A stretch of 64,000 bases of DNA, from NCBI GenBank assembly GCA_947044405.1, contig CAMRHE010000011.1:5624501-5688500 (forward strand), given 5' to 3'. The position numbers and the translations under genes were made by a program. Below the pieces are notes generated by a model. That model did not search any database, had not been told where the DNA came from, and saw only the letters and a list, made by a program, of their open reading frames with translations. This DNA is from Leptodactylus fallax (Eukaryota > Chordata > Amphibia > Anura > Leptodactylidae). Every line of letters begins with the position of its first letter. Within the stretch, counting starts at the first letter, position 1. Below are positions 33,650-44,036 of the stretch, piece after piece.

Positions 33650-34958
33650 TACACCTCCGTTGGGTATTCATTTTCCAAAATACATTTTATTTTTAATAAT
33701 TCAGTTTCCCTTTTTTCTATTTGGTAATCCAATAATATCAACTCCATCCCCAAAGAAAAAAATAAAATTACCATTATACCCCTAGATGAATAATTTGAAG
33801 AGTGTACTGTATGTTTTGGCACTTTGGACCATACAACAGTTTACATACTCAAATGGGTTACTTCCACATTCAGGAGAAATTGTATAACAAATTTGGGGTG
33901 CTTTTTCTCCTTTAACCCCTTGTGGAAATGAAATATTTGGGGCTAAAGTGTTTTATTGGAAAAAAAAAGTCTGTTTTTCATTTATGTGGCAAAATTCTAT
34001 GAAACAGCTGTTGAGTCAAAATGTTGACTATATACCTTGATAAATTCTTTTAGGGGTGTAGTTTCTAAAATTCTTCTTTGGGGTTTCCACTGTTTTGGTA
34101 TCTCGGCGGCTCTTCAAATGGGGCATAACAGCTGAAAACAATGACTGCAAAATCTGCCCTCTAAAAGTCAAATAGTGTTCTTTCTGTTTCAAGCCCTGCC
34201 ATGTGTCCATACAGCAGTTTACCACCACAAATGGGGTATTGTTATGTACAGGAGAAAATATGTATTAAAATTTGGGGTTCATTTTCTCTTTTATCCTCGT
34301 GTGAAAATGAAAATTTTGGGGCTAAAGTAATATTTTATTGTAAAAAAAAAAAAAGTAATTTTTCATTCATTTTCACATCCCAAAGGTAAAAAAAAATCTG
34401 TGAAGCACCTCACTATATCCCTCATTAAATTCCTTGAAGAGCCTAGTTTCCAGAAAGGGTGGGGTGGGGCGCGGGATCCACTGTTCTGCCACTTCAGGGG
34501 CTCTGCAAATGCAACATGGCAGACGAAAACTAATCCAGCAAAATCTGCCCTCCAAAAGCTCAATGCAATGCTTCCATTCTGAACCCTACTGAGTTCCCAC
34601 ACAGCAGTTTAGATCAACATGTGGGGCATTCCTGTATTTGGGGGAAAGTACATTTTCCCTTGTGGAAATGAAAAAAAATGGGGTTAAAGCAACATTTTAT
34701 AGGAAAAAATAGATTTTTCCTTTTTCATGGCTCAATTTTGTGAAAAACATGAAAGGTCAAAGTACTCACTATACCCCTTGATAAATTCCTTGAGGGGTCT
34801 AGTTTCCAAAATGGGGTGACATTTTGGGGGTTTCCACTTTTTTTTGGCACTTTGGGGGTCCTGCAAATGGGACATGGTACCTGAAAACTATTCCAGCAAA
34901 ATCTGTCCTCCAAAAGCCAATTAGCGCTCTTTCCGTTTCAAGCACTGCCATGTGCCTA
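33650..34958. repeat. Degenerate ~350-390 bp repeat units (amphibian-type)
   Basis: Successive units share GGGGTTTCCACTGTTTTGG, GGCTCTGCAAATGCAACATGG, AAAATCTGCCCTCCAAAAGC, AGCAGTTTA, ATGTGGGGCATTCCTGTA and TTCTCCTTTAACCCCTTGTG. Phase points are at about 34090, 34480 and 34845. The repeat resumes after the Tc1 element at 36552. I recall closely similar sequence as a very abundant frog repeat; this was not checked. Confidence 0.7.
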
Positions 34959-34960
34959 TA

Positions 34961-36549
34961 TAGTGGGTACAGAAAGTATTCAGACCCCTTTAAATTTTTC
35001 ACTCTTTGTTTCATTGCAGCCATTTTCTAAAAGCGAAAAAGTTCATTTTATTTCTCATTAATGTACACTCAGCACCCCATCTTATGTAGATATTTTTGCA
35101 AATTTATTAAAAAAAGAAAAACTGAAATATCACATGGTCATAAGTATTCAGATCCTTTGCTCAGTATTGAGTAGAAGCACCCTTTTGAGCTAGTACAGCC
35201 ATAAGTCTTCTTGGGAATGATGCAACAAGTTTTTCACATCTGGATTTGGGGATCCTCTGCCATTCTTCCTTGCAGATCCTCTCCAGTTCCATCAGGTTGA
35301 ATGGTGAATGTTGGTGGACAGCCATTTTCAGGTCTCTCCAGAGATGCTCAATTGGGTTGAGGTCAGGGCTCTGGCTTGGCCAGTCAAGATGGTCACAGAG
35401 TTGTTCTGAAGCTGTGTGCTTAGGGTCATTGTCTTGTTGAAAGGTGAACCTTCAGCCCAGTCTGAGATCCAGAGCACTCTGGAAGAAGTTTTCTTCCAGG
35501 ATATCTCTGTACTTGGCCGCTTTCATCTTTCCTTCAATTGCAACCAGTCGTCCTGTTCCTGCAGCTGAAAAACACCCCCATAGCATGATGCTGCCACCAC
35601 CATGTTTCACTGTTGGGATTGTATCGGGCACGTGATGAGCAGTGCCTGGTTTTCTCCACACATGCCGTTTAGAATTAACGCCAAAAAGTTCAATCTTTGT
35701 CTCATCAGACCAGAGAATCTTATTTCTCATAGTCTGAGAGTCCTTCATGTGTTTTTTGGCAAACTCTATGCGGGCTTTCATATGTCTTGCACTGAGGAGA
35801 GGCTTCCTTCGGGCCACTCTGCCATAAAGCCCCGACTGGTGGAGGGCTGCAGTGATAGTTGACTTTGTGGAACTTTCTCCCATCTCCCTACTGCATCTTT
35901 GGAGCTCAGCCACAGTGATCTTTGGGTTCTTCTTTACCTCTCTCACCAAGGCTCTTCTCCCAGTTTGGCTGAACAGCCAGGTCTAGGAAGAGTTCTGGTT
36001 GTCCCAAACCTCTTCCATTCAAGGATTATGGAGGCCACTGTGCTCTTAGGAACCTTGAGTGCTGCAGAAATTCTTTTGTAACCTTTTCCAGATCTGTGCC
36101 TTGCTACAATTCTGTCTCTGAGCTCCTTGGGCAGTTCCTTTGACCTCATGATTCTCATTTGCTCTGACATGCACTGTGAGTTGTGAGGTCTTATATAGAC
36201 AGGTGTGTGCCTTTCCTAATAAAGTCCAATCAGTTGAATTAAACACAGCTGGACTCCAATGAAGTAGTACAACCATCTCAAGGAGGATCAGAAGGAAATG
36301 GACAGCATGTGTGTTAAATATGAGTGTCACAGCAAAGGGTCTGAATACTTATGACCGTGTGATATTTCAGGTTTTTTTTTAAATAAATTTGCAAAAATAT
36401 CTACATTTCTGTTTTTTTTTTCTGGCAAGATGGGGTGCTGAGTGTACATTAATGAGAAATAAAATGAACTTTTTTGCTTTTAGCAAATGGCTACAATGAA
36501 ACAAAGAGTGAAACATTTAAAGGGGTCTGAATACTTTCCGTACCCACTG
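34961..36549 (-). mobile_element. Tc1-type transposon III
   Basis: The left end reads TAGTGGGTACAGAAAGTATT (expected CAGTGGGTAC...; first base changed) and the right end AATACTTTCCGTACCCACTG. TA flanks at 34959-34960 and 36550-36551. Inverted repeats of about 180 bp include TCAGACCCCTTTAAA, TCATTAATGTACACTCAGC and GATATTTTTGCAAATTTATT. The element sits inside a unit of the degenerate repeat block: sequence on both sides (CTGCCATGTGCCTATA / CATCAGTGTACC) continues that unit. Confidence 0.92.
35161..36170 (-). pseudogene. Tc1-III transposase, broken
   Basis: On the minus strand the N-terminus (MRSKELPKELRDRIVARHRS) and first helix-turn-helix run to about 35945. A one-base frameshift follows, and the catalytic part resumes with [17 protein letters not shown]. 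The catalytic contexts [13 protein letters not shown], the glycine box [27 protein letters not shown] and [11 protein letters not shown] are present, but a TGA replaces a codon just before RFTFQQD (about 35454). The second Asp and the Glu are only 27 residues apart, so roughly 20 nt have been lost between them compared with the usual 34-residue spacing. Stop TGA at 35163-35161. Three independent lesions make it non-functional. Confidence 0.92.
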
Positions 36550-36551
36550 TA

Positions 36552-37450
36552 CATCAGTGTACCATTGTCGTATTCAGGAGAAAGTTTGTAACAAAATATG
36601 GGGTTGCATTTTCTCCTTTAACCCCTTGTAAAAATGAAAGATCTGGGGCTAAAATGACATTTTATTGTAAAAAAAAATTAAGTTTTCATTTTCACATCCC
36701 AAAGGTAAAAAATTCTGTGAAGCACCTGATAAATTCCTCGAGGGGTTTAGTTTCTAAAATGGAAATGGGTCACTTCTTGGGAGTTTGTACTGTTCTGGTA
36801 ACTCAGGGGCTCTGCAAATGCAGCATGGCACCTGAAAATGATTCAAGTAAAATCTGCCCTCCAAAAGCTCAAAAGCACTCCTTCTGTTCTGTACCATACT
36901 GTGGTATCAGTTTAAATCCACATGTGGGACATTTCTGTAGTAGGGAGAAATGCTTAACAAATTATGAGTGCATTTTCTCCTTTAAACTAGTGTGGAAATG
37001 CAAAAATTTGGTAGTTTGTACTGTTCTGGTACCTCGGGGGCTCTGCAAATGCAACATGGCACCTGAAAATGATTCCAATAAAATTTGCACTCCAAAAGCT
37101 CAGAAGCGCTCCTTCCCTTCTGTGTCTTGCTGAATGTCCATACATCACTTTACATCCACATGTGGAATAATTTCATGCTTGGAAGAAATTGCGTAACATA
37201 TTGTGGAATGCATTTTCTCCTTTAACCCTTTGTGAATGTATAAATTCTAGGGATAAATGAATATATTAGTGAAAAAAATTGAAATGCGTAAATTCCACCT
37301 TCATTTTGTTTTAATTCCTGTGAAATGCTGAAAGGGTTAAAAAGAAAACTTCCTAAATGATGTTTTGAATTATTTCAGGAGTGCAGTTTTGAGAATGGGG
37401 TGATTTATGGGGGTTTCTATTACAGAAGCCTTTCAAGGCCCTTTCATAAC
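36552..37450. repeat. Degenerate repeat block, continued
   Basis: Continues the units of 33650-34958 (CTGCAAATGCAGCATGGC at about 36810, CTGCAAATGCAACATGGC at about 37043, period about 233 here), ending near ATGGGGTGATTTATGGGGG. The 159-codon frame 36654-37133 shows internal duplication (VCTVLVTQGLCKCSMAPEND / VCTVLVPRGLCKCNMAPEND) because it spans two repeat units; it is not a gene. Confidence 0.65.
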
Positions 37451-37808
37451 TGAACTGGGTTTTGGAAATGTTGTTGAAAATTTGGAAAATTGCTCTTTCA
37501 CATGTAAGTCTTATAATATCTGAAAAAAAATGAGTGATTAAAGTTTGAGGTCAACATAAAGCAGAGATATGGTAAATAATATTTATGAAGTAATTTGAAG
37601 TACCAACAATTCACTGAAAGTGATGGCCCAATAAAATATAACCTTTAATAATACTATTAAAATAACACCCTCTAAAACTCCCTCTAATATATAGCAACAA
37701 AGGACAAAATATAAAAATAGGGAATCTACATTAGTTAATCAGCCACCCAAGATGTGATATAATGTAGCTACAGGGCACATATATGAATATTGAAATTCCC
37801 TAGTAAGC
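37451..37808. other. AT-rich spacer, nothing recognised
   Basis: No coding or repeat signal is seen before the LINE fragment. Confidence 0.5.
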
Positions 37809-37859
37809 ATGGGTTCCTCTCATATACATCTAATCACATTGTGGGTGTTGTTATTTCAA

Positions 37860-38540
37860 CCATGTGATTTCAACTATGCCTCTCCATCATCCACACTGCC
37901 CAGTTTCACACAGTATGTAACCTGCCACACAAGAGACAACAAAACACTGGACTTGTTCTTTGCCAACGTGAGGGAGGCATATAACTCATCAGCCCTACCG
38001 CCCCTGGGGAGATCAGATCACAACCTAGTACATCTCCGACCTGTGTACAAGCCACTTGTACGTAGAGAACCAGCTGTCACCCGCACAGTGAGGATATGGT
38101 CCGAGGAGAGTGATGAGGCTCTGAGGGATTGTTTTGACACAACCGCATGGGAAGTTCTGCAGGATTCTTATGGAGAAGATATAGAAGGACTCACACACTG
38201 CATAACAGACTACATTAATTTTTGTGTGGACAACACAGTACCCACAAAAGTGGTGAGGTGCTTCTCCAATAACAAACCATGGATTAACTCTGATATAAAA
38301 ACACTACTTAAGGAGAAAAAGATGGCATTCAGGACAAGAGATAAGGAGGGGTTGAGGGAAGTACAAAAGGAGCTGAGGCATCAAATCAGGCAGGGAAAAG
38401 CCAGTTATAAAGAAAAAAATGGAAAAGCAAATGGAAAGAAAAGACATAAGGGGGGGTCTGGGAGGGGCTTAAGTCAATTTCGGGTCATAAACAGTCTGTT
38501 TGCCAGATTGAGGCAGATGTTAATTGGCTTAATGAACTAA
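37860..38540 (+). pseudogene. LINE endonuclease C-terminal part and linker
   Basis: Translates to the end of an AP-endonuclease domain: TLDLFFANVREAYNSSALPP, then LGRSDHNLVHL, which holds the catalytic Asp-His pair (SDH). A linker with FSNNKPWINSDIKTLLKEKK follows. The open frame runs from 37809 to 38540; the part before about 37860 is probably not LINE sequence. The frame changes between about 38420 and 38615, separating it from the reverse transcriptase. The catalytic residues N-terminal to GDFN are absent because of 5' truncation. Confidence 0.8.
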
Positions 38541-38614
38541 ACCTATTCTTCAACAGATTTGATCACACACCAGCTCCTCCCACCCCAGCATGTCCTTCAG
38601 CTCGCCCCACCACA

Positions 38615-40111
38615 ATGACTTCTCCCCATGCGGCCACTTCCCAACAGACCAGTAAATCCAGAAATCCGTCTTTATCTGGCCACAGTCTGACCTTCACACG
38701 GGCCCAGGTGAGGAAGGAGATGAAAAAGATCAAGGCGAGGAAAGCCGCAGGGCCAGATGACATCAGTGCAAGGCTAATTAAGACTTGCGGGGACCAGCTG
38801 TGTGGTATAATTACATATATGCATAATATGAGCCTGAGGCAGGAAATAGTCCCTGAATTATGGAAATCTTCTTGTGTGGTACCAGTTCCAAAGAAACCCC
38901 ACCCTATGGACCTCAACGACTACAGACCTGTAGCACTGACATCCCACCTGATGAAGATCTTGGAGAGATTGGTTCTCACACATCTCCGCCCTCTAGTGAG
39001 CCCTGCTATGGACCCCCTCCAGTTTGCTTATCGGCCGGGCATTGGGGTAGATGATGCCATCATCCATCTTCTGCACAGGGCTCTGTCTCACCTGGAGAAA
39101 CCAGGGAACACAGTGAGAATAATATTCTTTGACTTCTCTAGTGCTTTTAACACCATACAGCCCAGGTTATTAAGGGACAAGCTGGGCCTTGTTGGAGTGG
39201 ACCACCACCTCTCCAACTGGATCCTAGACTACCTCACAAATCGACCTCAATACGTGAGAGCCCAAGACTGTGTGTCAGGTACCGTGATCTGTAATACGGG
39301 GGCACCTCAGGGTACGGTTCTCGCCCCTTTCCTCTTCACACTGTACACTGCAGATTTTAGGTGCAACTCATCCAGCTGCTACCTACAGAAGTATTCTGAC
39401 GACTCTGCAATAGTGGGTCTCATCACAGATGATGATGACAGGGAGTACAGAGAACTGAACCAGGATTTTGTGGACTGGTGCCACCGGAACCACCTGAAGA
39501 TTAACGCGGGGAAGGCCAAGGAGATGGTGGTGGACTTCCGCAAAGGCAGAAGCCCTCCTAAACCAGTGGACATCCTGGGGACGGGCATCGAGATTGTGAA
39601 CACCTATAAGTACCTGGGTTTGCTCCTTAATAATAAGCTGGACTGGGAAGATCATATGGAGGCCCTGTACAGGAAGGGCCACAGCAGGCTCTACCTGCTT
39701 AGGAAACTGAGAGCCTTTGGAATCCGGGGGGCACTTCTTAGAACTTTCTTCAACTCGGTAGTGGCATCAGCCATCTTCTTTGGAGTGGCCTGCTGCGGGA
39801 GCAGTATATCAACCAGGGACAGAAATAAACTTGACAAGCTGATTAGAAGGGCCAGCTCTGTCCTGGGGAGCCCACTGGACCCAGTGCAGGTGGTGGGTGA
39901 CAGAAGAATACTGTCCGTGGTGAGCTCCATGCAGAAGAAGAAGTCCCATCCCATGCATGAGACTGTGATTGCGCTGAGCAGTACTGTCAGTGACCGACTG
40001 CTCCACCCTAGGTGTGAGAAGGAGCGCTATCGGAAGTCTTTCCTCCCCACCGCGGTTAGGCTGTACAACCAACACCGACCTAAGCGGAGATCATTACACA
40101 CAGAGAACTGA
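38615..40111 (+). CDS. LINE reverse transcriptase, open 498-codon frame (L2/Rex1-like)
   Basis: Contains the ordered reverse transcriptase motifs: ARKAAGPDDISARLIK, VPVPKKPHPMDLNDYRPVAL, DPLQFAYRPGIGVDDAI, FFDFSSAFNTI (first catalytic Asp), NTGAPQGTVLAPFLFTLYTA, and YSDDSAIVG (catalytic YxDD; most LINEs have FADD). DFVDWCHRNHLKINAGKAKE and TYKYLGLLLNNKLDW follow. The C-terminus (RDRNKLDKLIRRASSVLG, RSFLPTAVRLYN-like) agrees with the CR1/L2/Rex1 superfamily. The enzyme copies the element RNA at a nicked target. This frame has no stop, but it lacks the upstream endonuclease in frame, so the copy cannot move by itself. The first in-frame ATG (38615) need not be a true start. Confidence 0.92.
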   Translation: MTSPHAATSQQTSKSRNPSLSGHSLTFTRAQVRKEMKKIKARKAAGPDDISARLIKTCGDQLCGIITYMHNMSLRQEIVPELWKSSCVVPVPKKPHPMDLNDYRPVALTSHLMKILERLVLTHLRPLVSPAMDPLQFAYRPGIGVDDAIIHLLHRALSHLEKPGNTVRIIFFDFSSAFNTIQPRLLRDKLGLVGVDHHLSNWILDYLTNRPQYVRAQDCVSGTVICNTGAPQGTVLAPFLFTLYTADFRCNSSSCYLQKYSDDSAIVGLITDDDDREYRELNQDFVDWCHRNHLKINAGKAKEMVVDFRKGRSPPKPVDILGTGIEIVNTYKYLGLLLNNKLDWEDHMEALYRKGHSRLYLLRKLRAFGIRGALLRTFFNSVVASAIFFGVACCGSSISTRDRNKLDKLIRRASSVLGSPLDPVQVVGDRRILSVVSSMQKKKSHPMHETVIALSSTVSDRLLHPRCEKERYRKSFLPTAVRLYNQHRPKRRSLHTEN

Positions 40112-40292
40112 AACATCTCTCTGCCTGTTAAATCCCCCCCCCCTCCGCTGCTACGTCCTATCTGTCTGTCTGCTATTAATGTAATGCCTCTCACCTTGGA
40201 ACATTCCTGTACATGTTGTATTTGTATTTGTATCTGCTTATCTTTGCTGCTGTAACACACTGAATTTCCCCATTGTGGGACTATTAAAGGAC

Positions 40293-40325
<33 letters not shown>
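40293..40325. repeat. (ATT)n microsatellite, LINE tail
   Basis: About eleven ATT repeats directly after the LINE 3' end; the repeat is the tail left by target-primed reverse transcription, later possibly expanded. Confidence 0.95.
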
Positions 40326-40327
<2 letters not shown>

Positions 40328-40814
40328 TATGATTGAGACCCCCACATACAGTATGTAAATGTATGGCTGATGTATTGCTCACTCAGAGGATGGTAGTGTG
40401 TAAACCACACATATCCCTAATTCCCCTGAATATACAGGCCACCTTATTCCACCTAGTTGAAGAACTGGCTGTAGATGTTGCACCTGTCTTTCACATAACA
40501 AGTGGAGTTATTATAATCTCTCTACATCTATCAGAAGCATAAGCTAGCAGTCCTAGACGCGTTTCCCCATATATCTACAACATGGGTTCCTCCTCAGGAG
40601 AAATAATAAAGAGTAAGTAGATAAACTCCTATATAAATATGCAGTGAAAACCAGTCACCAGCCCCTGAAAATAAGAGAGCTTTTATACTTTACCTGCTCC
40701 AGCCATCGCGTCCTTGTGTGCTTGATGGAGTGGGCGTGTCCATGACTCCGTCCACTCGATTGAGGCTTGGTCCTTAGTGTAGTTTTAGACTATGTCCTTA
40801 AGGGGTTAAGAGAA
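40326..40814 (-). other. Possible Penelope-like 3' fragment
   Basis: On the minus strand about 40605-40545 reads CCTGAGGAGGAACCCATG...GGGGAAACGCGTCTAGG. The CTGAGGAAG...GAAACGCGT pattern is common near the 3' ends of Penelope-like elements in amphibians, as far as I recall. No protein domain supports it, so the call is weak. Confidence 0.3.
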
Positions 40815-41547
40815 ACATAGTTATTCAAATCACAATCAATCTTTATTCCAAAGTACTTAAAACTCTGAGCTGGATGGAGAATTTTCAATTCACTAAGGAT
40901 CTAATGAAAGCAAATTAGATATTTTCAAATTTATCTCCAGGCCTGATAACTTTCCAAACTCCTCAAGAAGGATTCACATAACCTTAGGGACAGCACATAA
41001 AGTAATGTTTTATTTCTCTCCCACCACTGCCAAAGCCAACCAAAGTTCTATCGCTTCTTATCCTAAGCTCTAGAGGTTCCATAAAATGCCAAACAGTGGA
41101 GAGAGAGGACATCCTCTAAATAAAGGAAGCAGTTAGCTCTCCATTGATATTTAACCAGGCTCTTGGCAGGTATACATTAATTTTACATACTTAACAAAAT
41201 TTGGACCAAATCCAAATTTTTCCAAAACTCGCCATAAGAAGAGCCACTCCACCCTGTTGAAGACTTTAGTAGCATACAACAGCAGGATGGAGCATGCCAC
41301 CCCACAACCAAACTACATATTAGCAAACAACTTATGAAGATTGGTATGAATGTTCCTTCCCACCTTGGTCTGGGTGAGTAATAAATGCAATCACCCTCTT
41401 AACTCTAATAGCCAATGCTTTTGCACACAATTTAACATCCATATTTAAAAGAGATATTGGTCTATAAGACTCCTTCTCATATGGTATTTTTCCCTTCTTT
41501 AAAATAAGAGTGATTACTGCTTCAGACAATGGGAATTCACCATTATC
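40815..41547 (-). pseudogene. L1-like reverse transcriptase fragment
   Basis: On the minus strand SEAVITLILKKGK, ESYRPISLLNMDVKLCAKAL and HPDQGG represent the first L1 reverse transcriptase motifs. ATKVFNRVEWLFLW follows (AFDxVxW motif; the catalytic Asp is replaced by Asn), then RGCPLSPLLFGI and FGKLSGLEINLKISN in other frames. The FADD box region is too decayed to identify. It is interrupted upstream by hAT element 4 at 41548. Confidence 0.8.
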
Positions 41548-42874
41548 CAGAGGCGTAGCTAGGGGTTCAGCACAGGGGGGGTGAACATGTCCAAGTGGGC
41601 CCCCAACTTAGACTTGTTTGTATACCGATACTATCAGTATACGGTGAACGTATAGTGGTATATAGCGGCTCTACACAGGGCTCTGCAGACGATTTAGGTG
41701 AATACAGGGCAGTAGCATTTAGTGACTTACCGGTGACGTCTCTGACCAATCCTTCACATTTCCCATCTCTTTCATCTGTTTCCACTGCCACGACCACTTC
41801 TTCCAGTCTCTGTAAAGTTTGCAACACAGACCTTTTTGGCTCCTCACTTTTCCAGGCACCTGACCCACATTGTCCTCACCTGCACAAAGCCCCCATCCTG
41901 CTTCTACCCCAATTATAAAATATATAATATAACCCCCTATAATGAATAATACCCCCAACAATAATACCCCCGACAATTCTCGTACATAGACTTGTACTGA
42001 GAGGGCGTTCCTCACAGCTTAGCGTCATCGCCGGGCAGTAAGGAACTCCCCCTCTGACAGTACAGCACTATAGATGAGTACAGAGAGGGGGCATTCCTTA
42101 TAGCCCAGCGATGATGCTGAGCTGTGAGGAACGCCCCCCCCCCAGTACAAGACTATGAACGAGAACTGTCAGAGAGGGCGTTCCTCACAGCGCAGCTAGA
42201 CTGTCAGGAACGCCTTTCTGACAGTAAACCGTGAAACTAAGACCCCCGATATCTCCAGCCCCGGGGCACATACCGGGAAAGCCGGCAGTGCGCTGAATTA
42301 AGCGTGCTGTCGCCTTTCTAGTGGTATGTAAAACAGCATATACATGAGGACGTGAAAGGTCCTCTTCAAGGCTAAGGCCCCACGTGGTGTCCTGCAGCAA
42401 AAAAGATCTGCGGGAAAAACCGCAGCAGCGACGCATCGCGGTTTTTCCTGCAGCACTTTGCACAGAAAGTTCACAAAGGTTTCCTCTGCGGACTTTCTGC
42501 TTCAATTATATCTACAGGAAAACCGCTAGCATTTCCGTAGGTATAATTGACATGCTGCGATTTCCAAAACTGCCTCTGTTTTTGAAATCGCAGCATATCC
42601 GCTGCGCATATTTTACTGCAAAGTGGGGATGGGGGCCACATGTGGCGAAAACCCACAGAAACAAACCCGGCATTTTACATCTAACAAATCCCATCCACAC
42701 ATTGCGGAAAAATACATGCAGCAGATGCATCTGCAGACACCGATCTAATTAGAAATAAAGGATGTATTAATGGCGGCCCTCGGGTGGGCCCTCAAAAATT
42801 CAGTGGGCCCGGGGCAGCCGCCCCCTCTGCCCCCCGGTAGCTACGCCTCTGATCCCCCACTAGCTATGCCTCTG
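41548..42874. mobile_element. hAT-type element 4, copy 1 (short form)
   Basis: The left end CAGAGGCGTAGCTAGGGG and right end CGGTAGCTACGCCTCTG (ending 42851) are inverted repeats. A second right-end-like sequence, CTAGCTATGCCTCTG, ends at 42874. The first ~400 bp match the left part of the copy at 56933-57340, and the last ~25 bp match its right end, so this is an internally rearranged relative. No clean 8-bp duplication is visible at this copy; its flanks are ccattatc and ctccaaat. It contains GACTTACCGGTGACGTC (41735), the CRE/donor pairing seen in the other elements. Confidence 0.75.
42368..42745. repeat. Half of a foldback element (related to 57775-58354)
   Basis: CTAAGGCCCCACGTGG, GCACTTTGCACAGAAAGTTC, TGCGGACTTTCTGC and GCGATTTCCAAAACTG-type blocks match the left half of the foldback element in copy 2 of this hAT family. 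The right arm is missing. Confidence 0.65.
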
Positions 42875-44036
42875 CTCCAAATATTAATCTATTCTTTCAC
42901 TTCCAATATCCAACGAAGACTCCTAAAGGGAAGAATAATATTCAACAAACTCGGCCTTGATCTCCTGTAGGCTATACCAGAGGCCTCCCCAGCCATTACG
43001 TATAAAAGTTATCTTATTAGTTTTTTGGTTTTGAACAACATGGGTCAGTAGTTCCCCAGATTCACAAAAGTATGACTGTCCCACAAATAAACCCCCTTTT
43101 GCTGAGCTTTATTCCAAATATATTCCTTGTATTTCCCTTGGGCCTCAAACAATTGAGCCTTATTACTATCAGAAATAGCCTTGAATAGGTCCCTTTCCAC
43201 CTTAATATTATTTTCCAAACTAAATGTGCGTAGAACTAAGATTCAGATCCCAAAAGAGGCCAAGCTCCTCACGGATCCTCTCAAGACTGCCCATCAGAGG
43301 CAAGCAGTGAGGATTAAGCCTCCAGGGACCTGACCTTCCCACCTTGCTATTAGGAAAAGCCACATCTACTACAATCAAAGAGTGATCAGAAATTCCTTTG
43401 GACTATCCTATCAATATAATCTAACTAATAATAATTAGCCAACACTAAATCAATCCCTAAAACATTGACCCATGAGAATGACTGAAGCAGGAAAAAGCTT
43501 TATAATTCCAAATATCATAAAATCCATTATCCTGACAAAATCTTTATGGAGGTGAAGGTTTATGGGTTTTCCCTTGGTCCCCTCTCCATCACTCCTATCC
43601 AACTCTTCCTCCATTACACAGTTAAAATCTCCCACAATACAGGGCAATTGTCCTTCTGTTTCATAAATGTGAGCAATTGAGAAAGAACAATTGTCGTATA
43701 AGGAGGAGGAATATAGATAAATGCTAGAATACACACTATATCCTTCAATTTGATGTGTAGAAATACATAACGACCCTCTGGATCCCATTTCACAAATATC
43801 AGAACAAAATCAATCTTATTGTGCATAAATATTCTAACCCCCCTTGAGTAGGAAAAAAATGAGTGATACTCATATGATGGCCACATTTTATGAACCCTAC
43901 CAATAATCTCCTGGATCAGGTTTGTCTCCACCAAACAATGGCTGGAAGATGATGATTAATTAAATCGAAGACCATAACACACTTCAATCTATCACCCCAA
44001 ACCCCTTACATTCCACATCAAATTTTTAACTGCCAT
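42875..44036 (-). pseudogene. L1-like ORF2 endonuclease and linker fragment
   Basis: Begins at 44036 on the minus strand with MAVKNLMWNVRGLG. VETNLIQEIIGR, FFSYSRGVRIFMHNK, PEGRYVFLHIKL and CIVGDFNCVMEEELDRSD follow; the last contains the GDFN endonuclease motif. DLVLANYY- and DHSLIVVDVAF-like pieces appear at lower coordinates in several frames. At least two frame changes (about 43660 and 43790) break it. Confidence 0.75.

Larger units (their letters stand above)
37860..40325 (+). mobile_element. L2/Rex1-like LINE, 5'-truncated, with (ATT)n tail
   Basis: A plus-strand non-LTR retrotransposon that begins within the endonuclease domain (CDFNYASPSS, equivalent to the GDFN motif) and ends in GTGTAACACACTGAATTTCCCC...GGACTATTAAAGG followed by (ATT)n at 40293-40325. 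The GAATTTCCCCxxTGTGGGAC-type 3' end and short-repeat tail are characteristic of the L2/CR1/Rex1 group. 5' truncation is the usual outcome of target-primed reverse transcription. Length is about 2.45 kb. Confidence 0.85.
40815..44036 (-). mobile_element. Second L1-like LINE copy, ORF2 only, interrupted by hAT
   Basis: Minus-strand ORF2 starts at an ATG at 44036 (MAVKNLMWNVRGLG) and continues through endonuclease, linker and reverse transcriptase to about 40815. There it breaks off without the C-terminal region. A hAT-type element occupies 41548-42874. Removing it makes the LINE contiguous (...RLIFG / DNGEFPLSEAV...). Many stops and frame changes mark it as old. It is distinct in sequence from the copy at 2296-10972. 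Confidence 0.8.

Noticed and set aside
36654..37133. 159-codon frame with an internal cysteine-containing duplication
   Set aside because: Spans two units of the degenerate DNA repeat, which explains the duplication.
40593..40614. Host polyadenylation signal
   Set aside because: An AATAATAAAG context exists, but no upstream exon or coding signal supports a host transcript.
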